Positions 23,700 through 35,148 of a stretch of 64,000 nt of DNA are shown here, one piece after another (position 1 is the first letter of the stretch; each line of letters starts with the position of its first letter). Source of the DNA: Sporothrix humicola (lineage: Eukaryota > Ascomycota > Sordariomycetes > Ophiostomatales > Ophiostomataceae); assembly GCA_021396245.1 (NCBI GenBank), contig WNYE01000020.1:248001-312000 (forward strand). The letters run 5' to 3'. Below the pieces are notes generated by a model. It had not been told where the DNA came from. It saw only the letters and a program-made list of their open reading frames with translations, and searched no databases. Made by a program: the position numbers and the translations under genes.

Positions 23700-25461
23700 C
23701 TAGTTGCTTGGCGGCTCATCGTCGTCGGGCTGGTCGAACAGGAAGTTGGCAGCCAGCTCCTCGTTCTTGTCGCATGCGAAGTAGGCCTGGATGGCCTGAT
23801 CCCGGTCGAAACCAAGGCGGCAGAGCTGGGAAAGTCAGGATTTTAGTAACAAGGCAAAAAATAAAACGAGGAAACAAGAGAAAAAAAACATACACGCTCG
23901 ATAGCGTCGCGCTCCTCTTCGGTCACGGCAATAGCTTGGGCACCGGGGGGAAGGGGCGCGTCGTCGTCGTCGCCATCTTCGCTCAGCAAGCTCAAGAACT
24001 GGTCCGGGTTTTGTGCAATGAGCTGGGCCAGCTGGGGGTTACCAGCACCGAGCTGCTGCAGGATAGGCTCGAGCATCTGGGGCTGCTGTTGGACAACCTG
24101 GCGGAGCTGCTGGAACTGGGCATTGTGGCGGAGGAAGTCGAGGTTACCAAGACCCTGGCCAGCGCCTGCACCACCTGCTGCTGCCGCAGCGGCGGCGGCT
24201 GCTGCTGCACCTGCGCCAGCACCACGGCCTGCGCCACCGGCACCGCCAGCACCACCACGTCCTTGTTGCGCAGCGAGGTCGAACAGGTTGACACCGTCGT
24301 CATCTTCGTCACCCTCGGCAACAGCAGCGGCAATAGCGGCAGCTGTGGCTTCGTCGGTCGGGGCATCGCCAGCGGGGGCAGCAGCAGCGGGCGCTGCCTG
24401 TGCCGCCTGAGCCGGCTGGGCTGGTTGCTGCTGCAGGTTGTCGGGAATACCCTTGACCGGTTAGTTCACATGTTATATTCGTCAAACTTGATCTCACGGG
24501 CCGGAGAAGAACATACAGTCAGAAGGTACTCAACGGCGCGGTCGGGGTTGTTGAAAGCAGCGCGCATTGCGGCGTTGATCTGGCTGCGCTCGAAACCCAT
24601 GGCCTCCATGTTGGCCACCGCCTCCTGGAGCGCTGGGCCGACCGAGAATGAGTTCGGATCCGTGTAGTTGGCATCGTTGGCGCGAGCAGCAGGAGTCGGT
24701 GTCGCGGCGGGTGCGCCAGGCTGGGCAGCTGCGGCAGCGGCAGCCGGGGCAGCGGGTGTAGCGGCAGGGGCGGCGCTGCGAGCAGGCGTGGCGGGAGTCG
24801 GTGCAGAAGCGCTCGAAGAAGCGGCAGCTGTTGATGCGGCGGCGGCGGCAGGAGCTGGCTTGGGCTTGTTCACAACGCAGACAACAAAGCCCTTCTCCTC
24901 GATCTTGTACGACTCGACGGTCTCTTCATCCTTCAAGATCTTGCCTAGAAGTGGGGGACGGGAAAGTAGGATTAGTCGCGGTGAGCTTGAGGGGCACACA
25001 AATTGTAGAAAAGAAAACCCAAGCTCCGCCAACGTACCAGAGTAGATGAGCTTCTGGGTTTTTGGCTCCCAGCCGCGCTCCTCGGAAATTTTCTGCTTGA
25101 CAGCAGCGATCTAGAGAAGCAACCAGTGTTAGATAGGGTGAACAAGGATTTTTCGACAGTCAGACAGCTTCTTCCTCTCCAGGGCAGCATCCAGCAATCT
25201 CGGGCTGCACACTACCACACGTGAGGAAGCTGTGTTGAGCCTGTTGGTGAGGAATCTGAGGAAGAGACGAGAGGGGGTTGGAGCAAGCTGGTTGGGCGCA
25301 GCAGGAGCAATTACGCACCGTCTCTGATGGATCGACCTCGATGACAAACTTCTGCTGCTTGAGGTCCTGTTCGAAAAGAAAGAGAAGAGTCAGTACAGAT
25401 TCAGAAAAGCAGGTAAAGCAGAAAAGAAGAAGCGTAGCCGTACCTTGAATGTGACCTTCAT
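23700..25461 (-). CDS. rad23: RAD23, ubiquitin receptor and nucleotide excision repair factor (UBL-UBA-XPCB-UBA)
   Basis: Six exons: 25461-25444, 25366-25319, 25110-25038, 24944-24517, 24451-23894 and 23825-23700, giving 416 aa. The first coding exon has only 18 nt (MKVTFK). The N-terminal ubiquitin-like domain (1-75; MKVTFKDLKQQKF, ...QKLIYSGKIL) docks on the proteasome. An Ala/Pro linker leads to UBA1 (about 144-189; MEAMGFERSQINAAMRAA). The XPC/Rad4-binding domain is at about 270-335 (NAQFQQLRQ, QNPDQFLSLL). UBA2 lies near the C-terminus (VTEEERDAIERLCRLGFDR). Rad23 shuttles ubiquitinated proteins to the proteasome and stabilises Rad4 in DNA repair. Domain order and length are normal. All exon phases close (1251 nt including the stop). 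The introns are 77, 208, 93, 65 and 68 nt. It is in tandem with the membrane-protein gene at 26798 and convergent with BDP1. Confidence 0.96.
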
Positions 25462-26797
25462 GGTGGGCAACGGTTTGGGGGAAGGTCGAAGAGGTAGAGT
25501 GAGGGGTGCTGATAGCTCTAGGATCGGAGGAGGTTAAAGATGCGAGAAAACGAGAAAAGGTCGAGGATCGTTGTTGAGTCGAGATGACGGAGATGCGAGA
25601 TGGAAGGAATGAAAGAGGAGAAAGGAAAAGAAGGGAAAGAGAAAACCAGCACAAGGCGAAAAGGCAGTCAGTCGTGGTCGTTGTTGCCGGCGAAGTGACT
25701 GGGCAGGGCTGGGATTTGAAAGTAAGTTTTGTGACGAGGAAAGAACCACGAAGGGCGCCTACGGGAAAGGCAGAAAAGGGCAAGTGGAGAGGCCGTTGAG
25801 CGACGAAAGGCAGGCAGGAGCAGGCGCAACGCAACAGGGAATGTTGTGTGTGGTGGAGAGGTGGAAGTGGAGCTGGAAGAGGAAGGAAGTGTGGTGGTGG
25901 CGGCCTGCGAGCTGCTGGGATAGGCTGGGGCTGGGGGCAACGCCTGCCTTGCCGGCGGCCTTATTTGCTGGATTGGCTGGCCTCTCACTGATCTTGCTGG
26001 GCCTGGAAGGCGAACAGTATTTTTTTTCAATGGCGTAACAGATAGCTGCCTGCTGCCGCTCTGGCGCGCAATGCGCTACGGCACCTTCCCAGCCTAACCC
26101 TATTTGCACGCTGTGCTTGACGAGAGAGGGGAGCAAAAAGCAGGAGCAAAAATACCCCACCTTGAGATACAACACGTCACTGAGTGCAACGCCGCCATTC
26201 ACAAAGTACCATTGGTCACCAGCCTGTCTGACGCCCGTTCGGAGTAAATACGAGCCATTGTTGACATTCACGTTCCGATAGCTTCATGTGATTTATAATT
26301 GCATTGGTATTCTGCATTGGAATTGAACATTACTTGAAGCAAGGCTGTATCGCGAGATACGCCAGAGGGAGAGGATATAAAGGAAAGTGGTATCTCCAAA
26401 AGAAAAAGAAAAGCAGAAAAGAAAAACAAAAAAGTCATCAAGTCAATCAAATCAATCCCAAACAGAAAAGTAAACCCCCAAGCCTTTTTAACCAAGCCTT
26501 GAAACCCCAAAGGTATAAATGTAGAAATTAAAAAAAAACTCCCCAGCTCCTCGTAAAATATATCCAACCGAGATTGTTTGAAACTTGTCTACGAAAATGA
26601 GTGTATAACTGCAGGAAAAAACCTGCCGCTGGAAAAGACAAATAGGGAAAGGAAAGGAAAGGTGGTAAAGAAAAGACAGAAAAAAAAGACATAGGAAAGG
26701 TGAGAGTATAGGGTAGGTCAAAGAGAGAGTCGTCAAGGAAGTCGTGTGAAGTTCGTGTTTCGTTTCAATATAAGTCGTCGCAAAGTGGTGGAAGAAT
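25462..26797. other. Spacer upstream of RAD23, downstream of the four-helix membrane protein gene
   Basis: This 1.3 kb holds the RAD23 promoter and leader (sense-strand pyrimidine-rich at about 25480-25680) and the 3' UTR of the next minus-strand gene. Apparent frames of up to 224 codons on the minus strand at 25160-25834 are leader and intron read-through. Confidence 0.65.
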
Positions 26798-28588
26798 TTA
26801 GATCGCGCCATCTTGGACGCGAACCTTACGGCTCTGGTAGCCAGACAGGCTCGTGCGGGCGCCGGCGCTGAGGATCCACTCCGGGATAGGCGGGGTCATC
26901 TTGCGCTCGGTGTTGCTGTCGGCCCGCGACCGGCGGTCTGCCTCATCCTCGTCATCGAGAGCGGCATCGATTGCGTCAATGTCCTCCTCGCGCAGCTCGT
27001 GGCTGCCACCAGTGCCAGTGTGGGGGCGCTCATTAAGAGTCATGCCGCGGCGCACACCAAAGTCATCGAAGCTGCCCTGGCGACTAAGGGGGCTGGGCAC
27101 CGCCGGAAGACTGCCACTGCGCATCCGGCTCAAAGACCGCAGGCTTTGAGCATCGGTCACGGTCATCTGGCTGGCATTGGGTGGCGCAGCAGTGACAACA
27201 GTGCCGGCAGACACGGCGGGAGGGGGCGTTGGCGAGTCGGAACGGAAGAGAGGGTGGATGTGCGCCTCGCCAGGAGGCGGCGGCGGCGACTGGGATTGTG
27301 ACTGGGACCGAAGACGCGTTCCGCTGGCTGACCGCATAGAAGACGCCGCAGGACTGTAGCTGCGACTCCGGCGCTGACGCGACCGTGGCGGCTCCAGGTC
27401 CAGGGGTGTGCCAGGGCTCGGGCTGCGGCTCGTCGTGGGACTAGCAGGGATGGTCTCGAGGAAGCGGCCGGCAATGGCCGACGGTGACACAGAGCTCTCG
27501 AGCACGGTCAGGCGGTTCTGTGGATCCACAGCAGACGTGTCCCAAGAATCAAAGTCCTCGATGCTGGGGCGCACGTCGCGCTCGCGAGACGCATAGGTGC
27601 TGGCAGGCGACGAAGATGAGCCAGCCAGAGAGTCTGGCCGCCATGCCGAAGACCGCTGGCTGCTTGTACCGCTACCGCTGGTCTCGCTGTGGCCAATGAT
27701 GCCGCTGTTGATGCTGCCGGGCGAGATCAAGCGGGTCTTGGATGTGATGGGGCGGATAACCTGTGAGAAAGAGGACCGGATCGAGTTCATCGTATCTGAA
27801 CGGCCACCACTAGATCCCGGAGGCGTGCGAGGATGTGACTCGGCGTCTCTTGTGCTTCTGCCACGCGACAGGATGGAAGCAGCCTTCTTCTCCTTGCGGT
27901 CGCTCGCTGGGCTGCTTGTCTGGCTGTATGGCACCGACTTGACCCGCGTAGACAGCGATGTAGACCGGGTTCTAGTGCTGTTGCTGTTGTTGTTGCTGCC
28001 GCTGCTGTTGGAACGGCTGCTCAGGCCACTGGCACCGCCGGCAACACGGCCGGTCTCCAGAGATGTAGCCTGTGCCATCTGGTTGGCATCGTTGGAAACA
28101 AACGCGCGGGCCACAATAAAGTGTGAGATGAGGAAAAGAAGCTGGGCAGCAAAGGCAATGCCCAGGGTGACGGCGGCGCCTGCCAGGAAGGGGACAGTGC
28201 TGGACCCGAAAATGGTCTCGTTGTGAGCAGACTTGTGCAGGCTGGCCAGTGCGGCTGCAGAGACAGCGGCGGCGGCAGTGCAAAGGAAGATGCTCAGGCC
28301 AAACCACAGGCCATGTGTTGATGGTGATGATAATGCAGTGGACGGCTTTTCTGATGGTGAGGCAGATGCGGCATTCCGTCTCCTCCGCAGGTGGAAGAAA
28401 ATGTGGGCAGAGAGTGTGACAAGAACAACGCCTTCTAGAGCAGCCGAGACAATCGCTGTGAGACGTGTTGATGATGAGGAAGAGCTTGTCAGCTCATGTG
28501 CGAGAATTGCATGGATGGCAACGAGAGCGGTAGTGGTGAAGACGGACAGAGTGCCCAGCACAGTCGGGATACTTGAAGGCACAGCCAT
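26798..28588 (-). CDS. Uncharacterised four-helix membrane protein with long Ser/Arg-rich tail
   Basis: A single exon of 596 aa with ATG at 28588. Four hydrophobic helices fill the first 160 residues, roughly 10-29, 43-67, 92-118 and 130-160. A basic stretch HLRRRRN follows helix 2, and a Ser/Pro linker lies between helices 2 and 3. The topology resembles MARVEL-like fungal membrane proteins, but I recognise no family signature. Residues of about 175-560 form a disordered Ser/Arg/Pro/Thr-rich tail with repeated RSRS/SRSxSP patterns, which are likely phosphorylation sites. The C-terminus has an acidic segment (EEDIDAIDAALDDEDE) and a short conserved-looking end (TPPIPEWILSAGARTSLSGY). A plasma-membrane or cortical scaffold is a guess from architecture only. 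It is divergent from the GH35 gene, which is 6.5 kb away. Confidence 0.82.
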   Translation of the reverse strand: MAVPSSIPTVLGTLSVFTTTALVAIHAILAHELTSSSSSSTRLTAIVSAALEGVVLVTLSAHIFFHLRRRRNAASASPSEKPSTALSSPSTHGLWFGLSIFLCTAAAAVSAAALASLHKSAHNETIFGSSTVPFLAGAAVTLGIAFAAQLLFLISHFIVARAFVSNDANQMAQATSLETGRVAGGASGLSSRSNSSGSNNNSNSTRTRSTSLSTRVKSVPYSQTSSPASDRKEKKAASILSRGRSTRDAESHPRTPPGSSGGRSDTMNSIRSSFSQVIRPITSKTRLISPGSINSGIIGHSETSGSGTSSQRSSAWRPDSLAGSSSSPASTYASRERDVRPSIEDFDSWDTSAVDPQNRLTVLESSVSPSAIAGRFLETIPASPTTSRSPSPGTPLDLEPPRSRQRRSRSYSPAASSMRSASGTRLRSQSQSQSPPPPPGEAHIHPLFRSDSPTPPPAVSAGTVVTAAPPNASQMTVTDAQSLRSLSRMRSGSLPAVPSPLSRQGSFDDFGVRRGMTLNERPHTGTGGSHELREEDIDAIDAALDDEDEADRRSRADSNTERKMTPPIPEWILSAGARTSLSGYQSRKVRVQDGAI

Positions 28589-30326
28589 TTTTGTGGTGTG
28601 AAAGAGAAAAGATGGGGAAAGAAAATGAGGTTAGAGAATGTGATATAGGGCAAACGGAAAGACCAATTGGACTCAAGAGAGTTTTATGAGGCTCTCAAGG
28701 TCCGATGGCCAGGCCGTCGATGTCTCTCCTAGATCCAAACAAGCCAGGATCCAGCTTTTGCAGGCGCTGATATAAATAAAACCAGGACTAAGAAAAAAAG
28801 AGGCTGGACGTGGGAACGGGCCGACGAACGTAGAGAAGCTGTGCGAGAGAGGCTCAGGGTCCAAAAACAGACCACAGTCTAGAGAGAAGGAGGATGCGCC
28901 AGGCCGTGTCCGGTGTCTGTTGGAAAACAACCGCTGTACTTCGCCTCTTTTCCTGAGCACCAGGCTGCTAAAAAGAGACGTTCGTCTGAATATCCGGCCT
29001 GTGTCGTATGGTCGTCCGCTGTGCTTGAGGAAGCTCCAAGACCTCCAAGAATGGCGAAGGAACACTGCGCGTGCTGATTCCTGTTTTGTTTGTCCGTTCG
29101 CAGGAAGCTGAAATGAAGACGGTCGACTGGAAGGCGAATGACGACGGGAGATGGCGAGAGATGCCTTGTTGCTCAATCTGGGTGAGACGCAGAGGTGGGT
29201 TCGCCAGGCCGTGTTGTTGCTGGTGAGTGCGTGCGAACGAGTGCGATGGATGCCGCTTGGGACGGAAGAGCGTCAGAAGAAGTATAGAAGCCGAAGAGAA
29301 GAAAGGAAAGAGGCCGATTCAGCCGTCCTGTTCCCTGTCTTTTTTGTTTCCGTTTCGTTTGTTAATATCGAGAGACAGCGGAAACCCGGGAAGAAGACGA
29401 GGGAGAGAGGGGTGTAGATGTTGGCTGGCAAACAAAGATTGACGAATGGGTAAATAGAGGAGAGAGCGGGATATAGCAGGAAAATAACCCCAAAAAATCC
29501 AAGAACGAAAGAATTGATAAAAGATGGACCAAAAAGTCAGAAAGTCAATAAAGAAGACGGCTCTCGCTGGGTGGAGGGCATAAAAAGAAATAGAAAAAGT
29601 CGAAGAAGAAAATAAAAGCAAAAAAAAGATGGAGGGGAAATTCCAGTGAAAGAGACTGTGGCCCACTGAAGACCAACACAAAAGACCCAAAAAGGCCACT
29701 CTACGGTGTAATAGAGGAACGCAGAGAAGAGGGCTGGGGCTTCTGGGCTGTTTTTTTTCTGGGTCGAATCGTTTGTTGATGTGCGGCAAAGAGCACGAGG
29801 TGCAAAAAAGAGAGCGAAAGGGAGGACAAGAAAGAATGGAATGCTGAGAGCACGTTTTGATGTGCACTATTGCTGTACTCGGTCGAAAAGAGAGGCGACT
29901 TGTACGGAAAGAGACGACATTCGGCTGGCGATGTATGTAAGTGTGTGTAAGCGGCGGTTGTTGTCTCTTAAGTTGGTGATGCTGAAAGAGAGAAGAACAA
30001 AAACAGAACGAGAGGATGACAGGTTGGATGTGAGGTGAGAGGAGAAAGAGCTGACAGACCAGACGGCAGGAAAGAGCAAAGGGAAGAAAAGTTCAGAAAA
30101 AAGCATCCCGAGCTGAGCAGAAGGAGCGAGGCACGGAGTAGATGAACAAAAACCAGGGCCAGGAAAGCGCGCGAGAAAAACGAGCATTATTACAAGTCTT
30201 ATGCAGGCACAGGTCAACCAAAAGCCAGGAAGTAATGACCAGGACTGGGGTGTTCTTGCCTTTCCTGGTCGTGTCCGTCTAAGTTGAGGACGCAACGCCA
30301 TTGGCCGAAAACGCGTCGTTTCCCTC

Positions 30327-30356
30327 TTTTTTTTTCTTTTTTTTTTTTTTTTTTTT
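30327..30356. repeat. Interrupted poly-T tract (T9-C-T20)
   Basis: Nine T, one C, then 20 T, in the intergenic region upstream of the membrane-protein gene. Length is unreliable in sequencing. Confidence 0.9.
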
Positions 30357-30876
30357 GAACAAGAGGAAGGAGCACACCCAAACGATGGGCGGAGCCCTTG
30401 CAACGGCTGGGCACGACCGGGGTAGCAAGCGTGGGAGCAGGAGCGGGCTGGATCCGACCTTGCCAATTGCCCAACAGTGAACAGTGGACTGTGTGGACTT
30501 TTGCAGCGTAAGAGTGCCCTCGCCGTGCTCTTTCCGAGATGAGGCTCCGCCACCGCTGCGTCTGTACAGCGCCTTCGCATCAGCGCCTACCCAGCCGTTC
30601 CTGCCCATGCAAAGGCCCCAAAATGCGCCCAGTGTGTTTCCCTGTCTCGCACTGGAATGCAAGACATTGATTTTGTGTATTTTGGCTTTTGTTTTCCTTT
30701 CCTATTCAGTGCTAACGTCGACAATTCAACCTCATTCTGGGCTCCCTTTTCTTCCTTTTTCCTCTGGTTTCTCCATTTATTCCTCTTGATCGATATCTTT
30801 ATTCCTTCTTTTCTCCCTCTGACATCTTGTGACGCAATAGAATGATGGGTCTGACAAGAGCTCTCCCAAAGAGGAC

Positions 30877-30920
30877 AAAAGTCAATAAACATCAGGAAGC
30901 TTCAATGTTTGTTGACTTTT
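30877..30920. repeat. 44-bp imperfect palindrome (16-bp arms, 12-nt loop)
   Basis: The left arm (30877-30892) and right arm (30905-30920) are inverted complements with one mismatch that is compatible with a G-U pair in RNA. The 12-nt loop contains the palindrome GAAGCTTC. The right arm runs into further T residues. It could be a cruciform site, a hairpin RNA, or the remnant of a small transposon. Confidence 0.75.
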
Positions 30921-33900
30921 TAAGTTTTGCATTTGTTGAATTTCTCGTCAGCCGTCCAGTCAGACGCTCAGTCAGCCCGTCCTGTCGGCGGTGCTGCAGA
31001 TGGCCATTTTGCTGAAACACACCGTGCCTCGAGGAAGGCGAGCTGCAGAAGCATCGCGAAGTGTCAGTGCATCAGAGCAAAGCGGCCGAGATGCATTGCG
31101 TTTTCCAGGATCAGGAGGATAAGATGCAGGTACGGCGCGAGCTACATGACGAATCTGTCGAGTCGATCTTCTTTTGTTGTCCTGTTTTGATGCTCATATC
31201 GGCCGTTCCTGTTTGACGCTTTCGCCTCCGTTTCAGCCCTTTCTCTTTCAGTCTTTTGTCTGCGCTCTGGCCAGCTCAAGAATAGGAAAGACGAATCTGA
31301 CGAAAGCGCATCTGTTTGATGCATTTGTTCTCCGTATATTGTATCATACAGAACATTTGTCGACGAGTCGATCGGACAGACACAAAAAGAGGTCAAAATA
31401 CAAATAAAGAAGAGCGATCTCCGAAACAACCGACCAGGGTTTGTTGGGCTGGTCCACTGCAACGTCGCGTCATCTGGCTCTCTTTTTCCTCTTTTCGACT
31501 TGCCTTTTCTCGTCTCGTACCCAAAAGCGTCCTAGCACCACCGGCAGACGAAGAGCCAGGATCGAGTCAAAAATAAAACAAGGTAAAAGCCATCAAAAAC
31601 CATCAAAAATATCACAAAAACACACGAAAAAAACGGGGGGAGGGATCTCATCTCGTGTGCCTCCCTGCCGTTTCTTTTGTGCTCGAGTCCCACTAGGGTT
31701 TCGTTTCTTTTTCCCCCTAGTCTTGTTTCTGTGGGTTTGTTTGTTTGATCGTTTCTGTCTCTGCTTATCTCAGTCTTCATCAACGGCATTCCGGCCACTG
31801 ACAGGAACATGCGTTCGTCTCGCTCATTCTCGTGAGATGCATTGCAGTCCGGAGGACATACGCCGAGTGCAGTGCACCTTCCGCATGAATATTGCGAGAA
31901 GGGGGCCGAGATGACTGAGGGAAAGAGACACTGAATTCCAGCTCCTAGGAAAGTGCAACGGCTGTGTCGTACTTGCAAGCGAGCAAAACGAGGAAGGAAG
32001 AGTTGACCAAGCTGTCAGACTGAAGAAAGTACCTTTTCAAAAAGATACAAGAACCAGAGCTCTGTGGGACGCGTCCATAGCGCTAGTCTGCTTTAGGCAA
32101 CAAGTCAACAATATAGTGTCAACAATAGTCACGTTCTGGACGCGTTCTGCCCCTCCTCCCCGCTCTCCAAAAAGCTACCAACATCGAAACTAACCAAAGC
32201 TCGATCAACAACAGCAACCAAAAAGACACAACAACCACACAACAGCTTGACGCTCAGTCATTGCGCCCGCTATTATACGTGGAGCATCGAAGCTGAACCA
32301 TGGATTAGAAGGAGTCGGTATGGGCAAGGCGTGTCAGGTAATCTTCCTCGCACAGTGTCTTTTCGTCTTGTTTTCTGTCCTCTGTCAGTCTGTTTCTTGC
32401 TTCGTTTCTTTCGTTCTGCCTCGTTTTGCTTGCTTTTGGTGTTTTCTTTTGTCGAGGGCCCTCATCTTATTTCCTGAGGGCTCCATGCGGCGCAATATTT
32501 CTGTCTCCCTTGCGTTCGGACATTGTCTGTGCAGCCGTGTCGGGCGCTCATCTTGTGTTTACTTTCGTCGTTCTGCATCTATACAACTAGACGATGCGTC
32601 TGGACTCTGCATCTCGTCTATCAGATTAATTGTGTTTTAACTCTTGCCCATCTCAGCATTTGCCTTTTGCTAACAAACAGCCCCCAACTCCAATTCGGTA
32701 CTTGTGATCGTACTCAATCTCGCAGCAGACACTCGCAAAGTATTAATATTCTCTTGCCATCGATTTGATCCACCACATCGACTGCCGGCTTCCGGCTCGA
32801 CAAAAATCACGCGAGACACGCTGAGAAAGGTGGGAAAAGAAGAGTCTGGGCCTTGTCTAGCGAGTTGCTAGCAGGTCAGGCTCGTCATAGAATCTTCTGG
32901 CGACAAGCTTTGTGGTTTTTTCCTTCATTTTCCCCCTATCTTCTTTCTTTTTTCCCCCTCTGCCTTCTTGCGCAATAATTGCTTGCAGGGAAGAGCAAAA
33001 GGGTCCACAAAGCCACACTGCATTAGGGGCACCTGCAGGCCATCCAGTAGCGCTGATCGAGCAGGCCTTGCCTTTTCCATTTTGTTTCCACCGCCATTGT
33101 TTCCGCGTGGGATTTCCGGAGAGCTCCGAGTCTTTTCAGGGCAGGAGAGTGGACATGGGGCAGATGGATTTCTTCTTTTTTCCAGGGCTCTTTTGCAGCC
33201 TGGCAAGCCTGTTCCCTTGTGTCCAGGGCGAGAGAGCGGGCCGCCTTTCTGTGAAGGAAATTGGCCCAGGGTCCCAGCGGCTGAGCACAGAAGCACAGGG
33301 CAAAAATCAAATCTATTGATGAATCAACGAATCGCTGGTGGAAACGGCCTGACTACCCTGACTCGTTGACCTGGTAAGGAAACACAAGCAAAAAAGCACT
33401 GTCCCTCGTTCGTCCAGCCCTTGCCAAAGTTGGGTTCTTCGTCCGGTATTGCGCAGCGCAAAGACCATCTCAAGGAGATATCTCATAGCCAACCAAGCAC
33501 AGAGGCAGAGACCCCTGGCGGAGGCACCGTGAAACAATCTGATATCCGGCCACTACGAACAAGCTGAAAATCAGTCCAGATGGGCAAAAGGGTAAGAGGA
33601 TGTGAAAGCAGCTTGTCCTTTTGGAGGAAAGGCAGCAGTGACTGAAGCAGCTCTCGTGAAGCTTTGAGCAGAGATTGGCCTAGACGTGCTTGATAGACAG
33701 GAGGTTTTGTCCGTGACCTTTTGCGTCGAACTCCTGCGGCAATTTCAAATTTTGAGAGACGGAGAACGGGGAGAACGAATGAAACGGCCGCCTTTCTTTT
33801 TCACTTTTTCGCTTCTATCCTTCTTTTCTTTCTTGCGGTGCATCGGGAACGCCTCCGGGAATACTGTGTCCTTCTTTGAAGAACAAAAATCTTGCCACGG

Positions 33901-34581
33901 CTGGGCAGGTTCGGATTGCAATATCGCGCATGCATCTACAAAAATCTGACGTCGCAGTCGCATCTTCAGGCCAGATGGCAAGGATCCCTGCTGTCTGGTG
34001 GGCACGCTACTGTTTCGGGTGCTGGCTCGGCCGTTCCTGGTGCCTGTGAGAAACTTTCTTTTGAGTTCTTTTTGTCCACCGGAAGATACAAAGTGTTGCC
34101 TGCACTGAGAAACTCTGTCCTTTTTTGTTGAAGAGTACGACGTACTTGCGAAAAATACGATGGGCTCAATTGGAAATGGCAGAGCATCGCGTGCTGGGAT
34201 GTGCCCACTTGAGGTCCAAATGGACGCCCGAGAGCTGCGACGTCATGGCACTGTCGCATCTTGAACATTCACGCGTTCAAGACGCGTTGACACGTCGAGA
34301 GGTTACGATCTCCAACAAGCAGCAAGCAGCTACTCGAAAAAAAGATTGCCGAGATGCAATCTGCTTGACGATGCTGCTGAATTGCACAGAAAGTTAAAGT
34401 ATCAAATTACAGAATGCGTCGAGACTGCTGCATGTTTGGTTTCAAGATCGTCTTTTTAAGGCCAAGTGTGATCTCAGGCTGCGAGGCGAGAAAAGGGCTG
34501 TCCAATCCGGTTTACAGGCCGCGATATCCACCTGGCCGAACCCGCATTCTTTGTTGTCAGTGGGGCAAAACTCATCTGTAT

Positions 34582-34652
34582 CTGGGGCACAAATCTGGTG
34601 GTGGCCGATCGCAAGGCTGGGAGACGAGGGAGACACACAATCCAAACCCCCA
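34582..34652. promoter_or_regulatory. Pair of candidate CreA-type sites upstream of GH35 gene
   Basis: CTGGGG occurs at 34582-34587 on the plus strand, and its complement CCCCAG at 34647-34652. The pair lies about 500-570 bp before the GH35 ATG. CreA, the carbon catabolite repressor of filamentous fungi, binds SYGGRG, so a pair upstream of a glycoside hydrolase gene is plausible. The hexamer is short and chance occurrence is likely. Confidence 0.3.
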
Positions 34653-34798
34653 GAGCAAGGGACGACAAGTGTTCGAGATCGCCGCCCAAGCTTGCACAAA
34701 ATGTCTTGCCTTGTATGGGGAAACCCATATTACACAGTTGCCCTCAGTATGCGGCATCTGTATCTCCAATTCCTGGAATATGGAGCACATATAGCAGA

Positions 34799-34804
34799 TT
34801 AGCC
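34799..34804 (-). promoter_or_regulatory. Candidate XlnR/Xyr1-type GGCTAA site
   Basis: TTAGCC on the plus strand (GGCTAA on the minus strand) lies about 345 bp before the GH35 ATG. XlnR/Xyr1 activates many fungal hydrolase genes through GGCTAA-type cores. A single hexamer is weak evidence. Confidence 0.25.
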
Positions 34805-35148
34805 ACATTCCTGGGACAAGGCAAAAGCCGCTTGGCAAGGAAGCAAACTCGTTCCGAAGCCAAAGTAGACGAGTGCAATCAACGCCGGCTCAACACGGTT
34901 TGACCCCGGCCATCCAATATGGCTATTCTGCTATGCACGAGTCTAATAGACGGGCATATACAGTGTGCCGAGATTCCTATGAGATGCATGAGGCACCAGA
35001 TGCGAGCGTGGTGCGTCGCAATAAAGAGCATCTGCAGCCGAGCATCGCCATCATAAAACGACGAGTAGAGCGTAGATCGGCTCAAGTGAGGTCGGCTGTA
35101 TAGACCTTGATTTGACGCCATTGTGTTTCGTTGTCTAATATTGTCACG

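Larger units (their letters stand above)
28589..35148. other. Gene-free 6.6 kb divergent spacer before the GH35 gene
   Basis: No credible coding gene was found. From 28600 to about 30100 the plus strand is purine-rich, giving a pyrimidine-rich leader for the membrane-protein gene. Other contents are an interrupted T tract (30327-30356), a 44-bp imperfect palindrome (30877-30920), and candidate CreA/XlnR-type sites at 34582-34804. Open frames of up to 237 codons have Ser/Phe/Leu-rich or mixed composition without domains. Confidence 0.6.
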
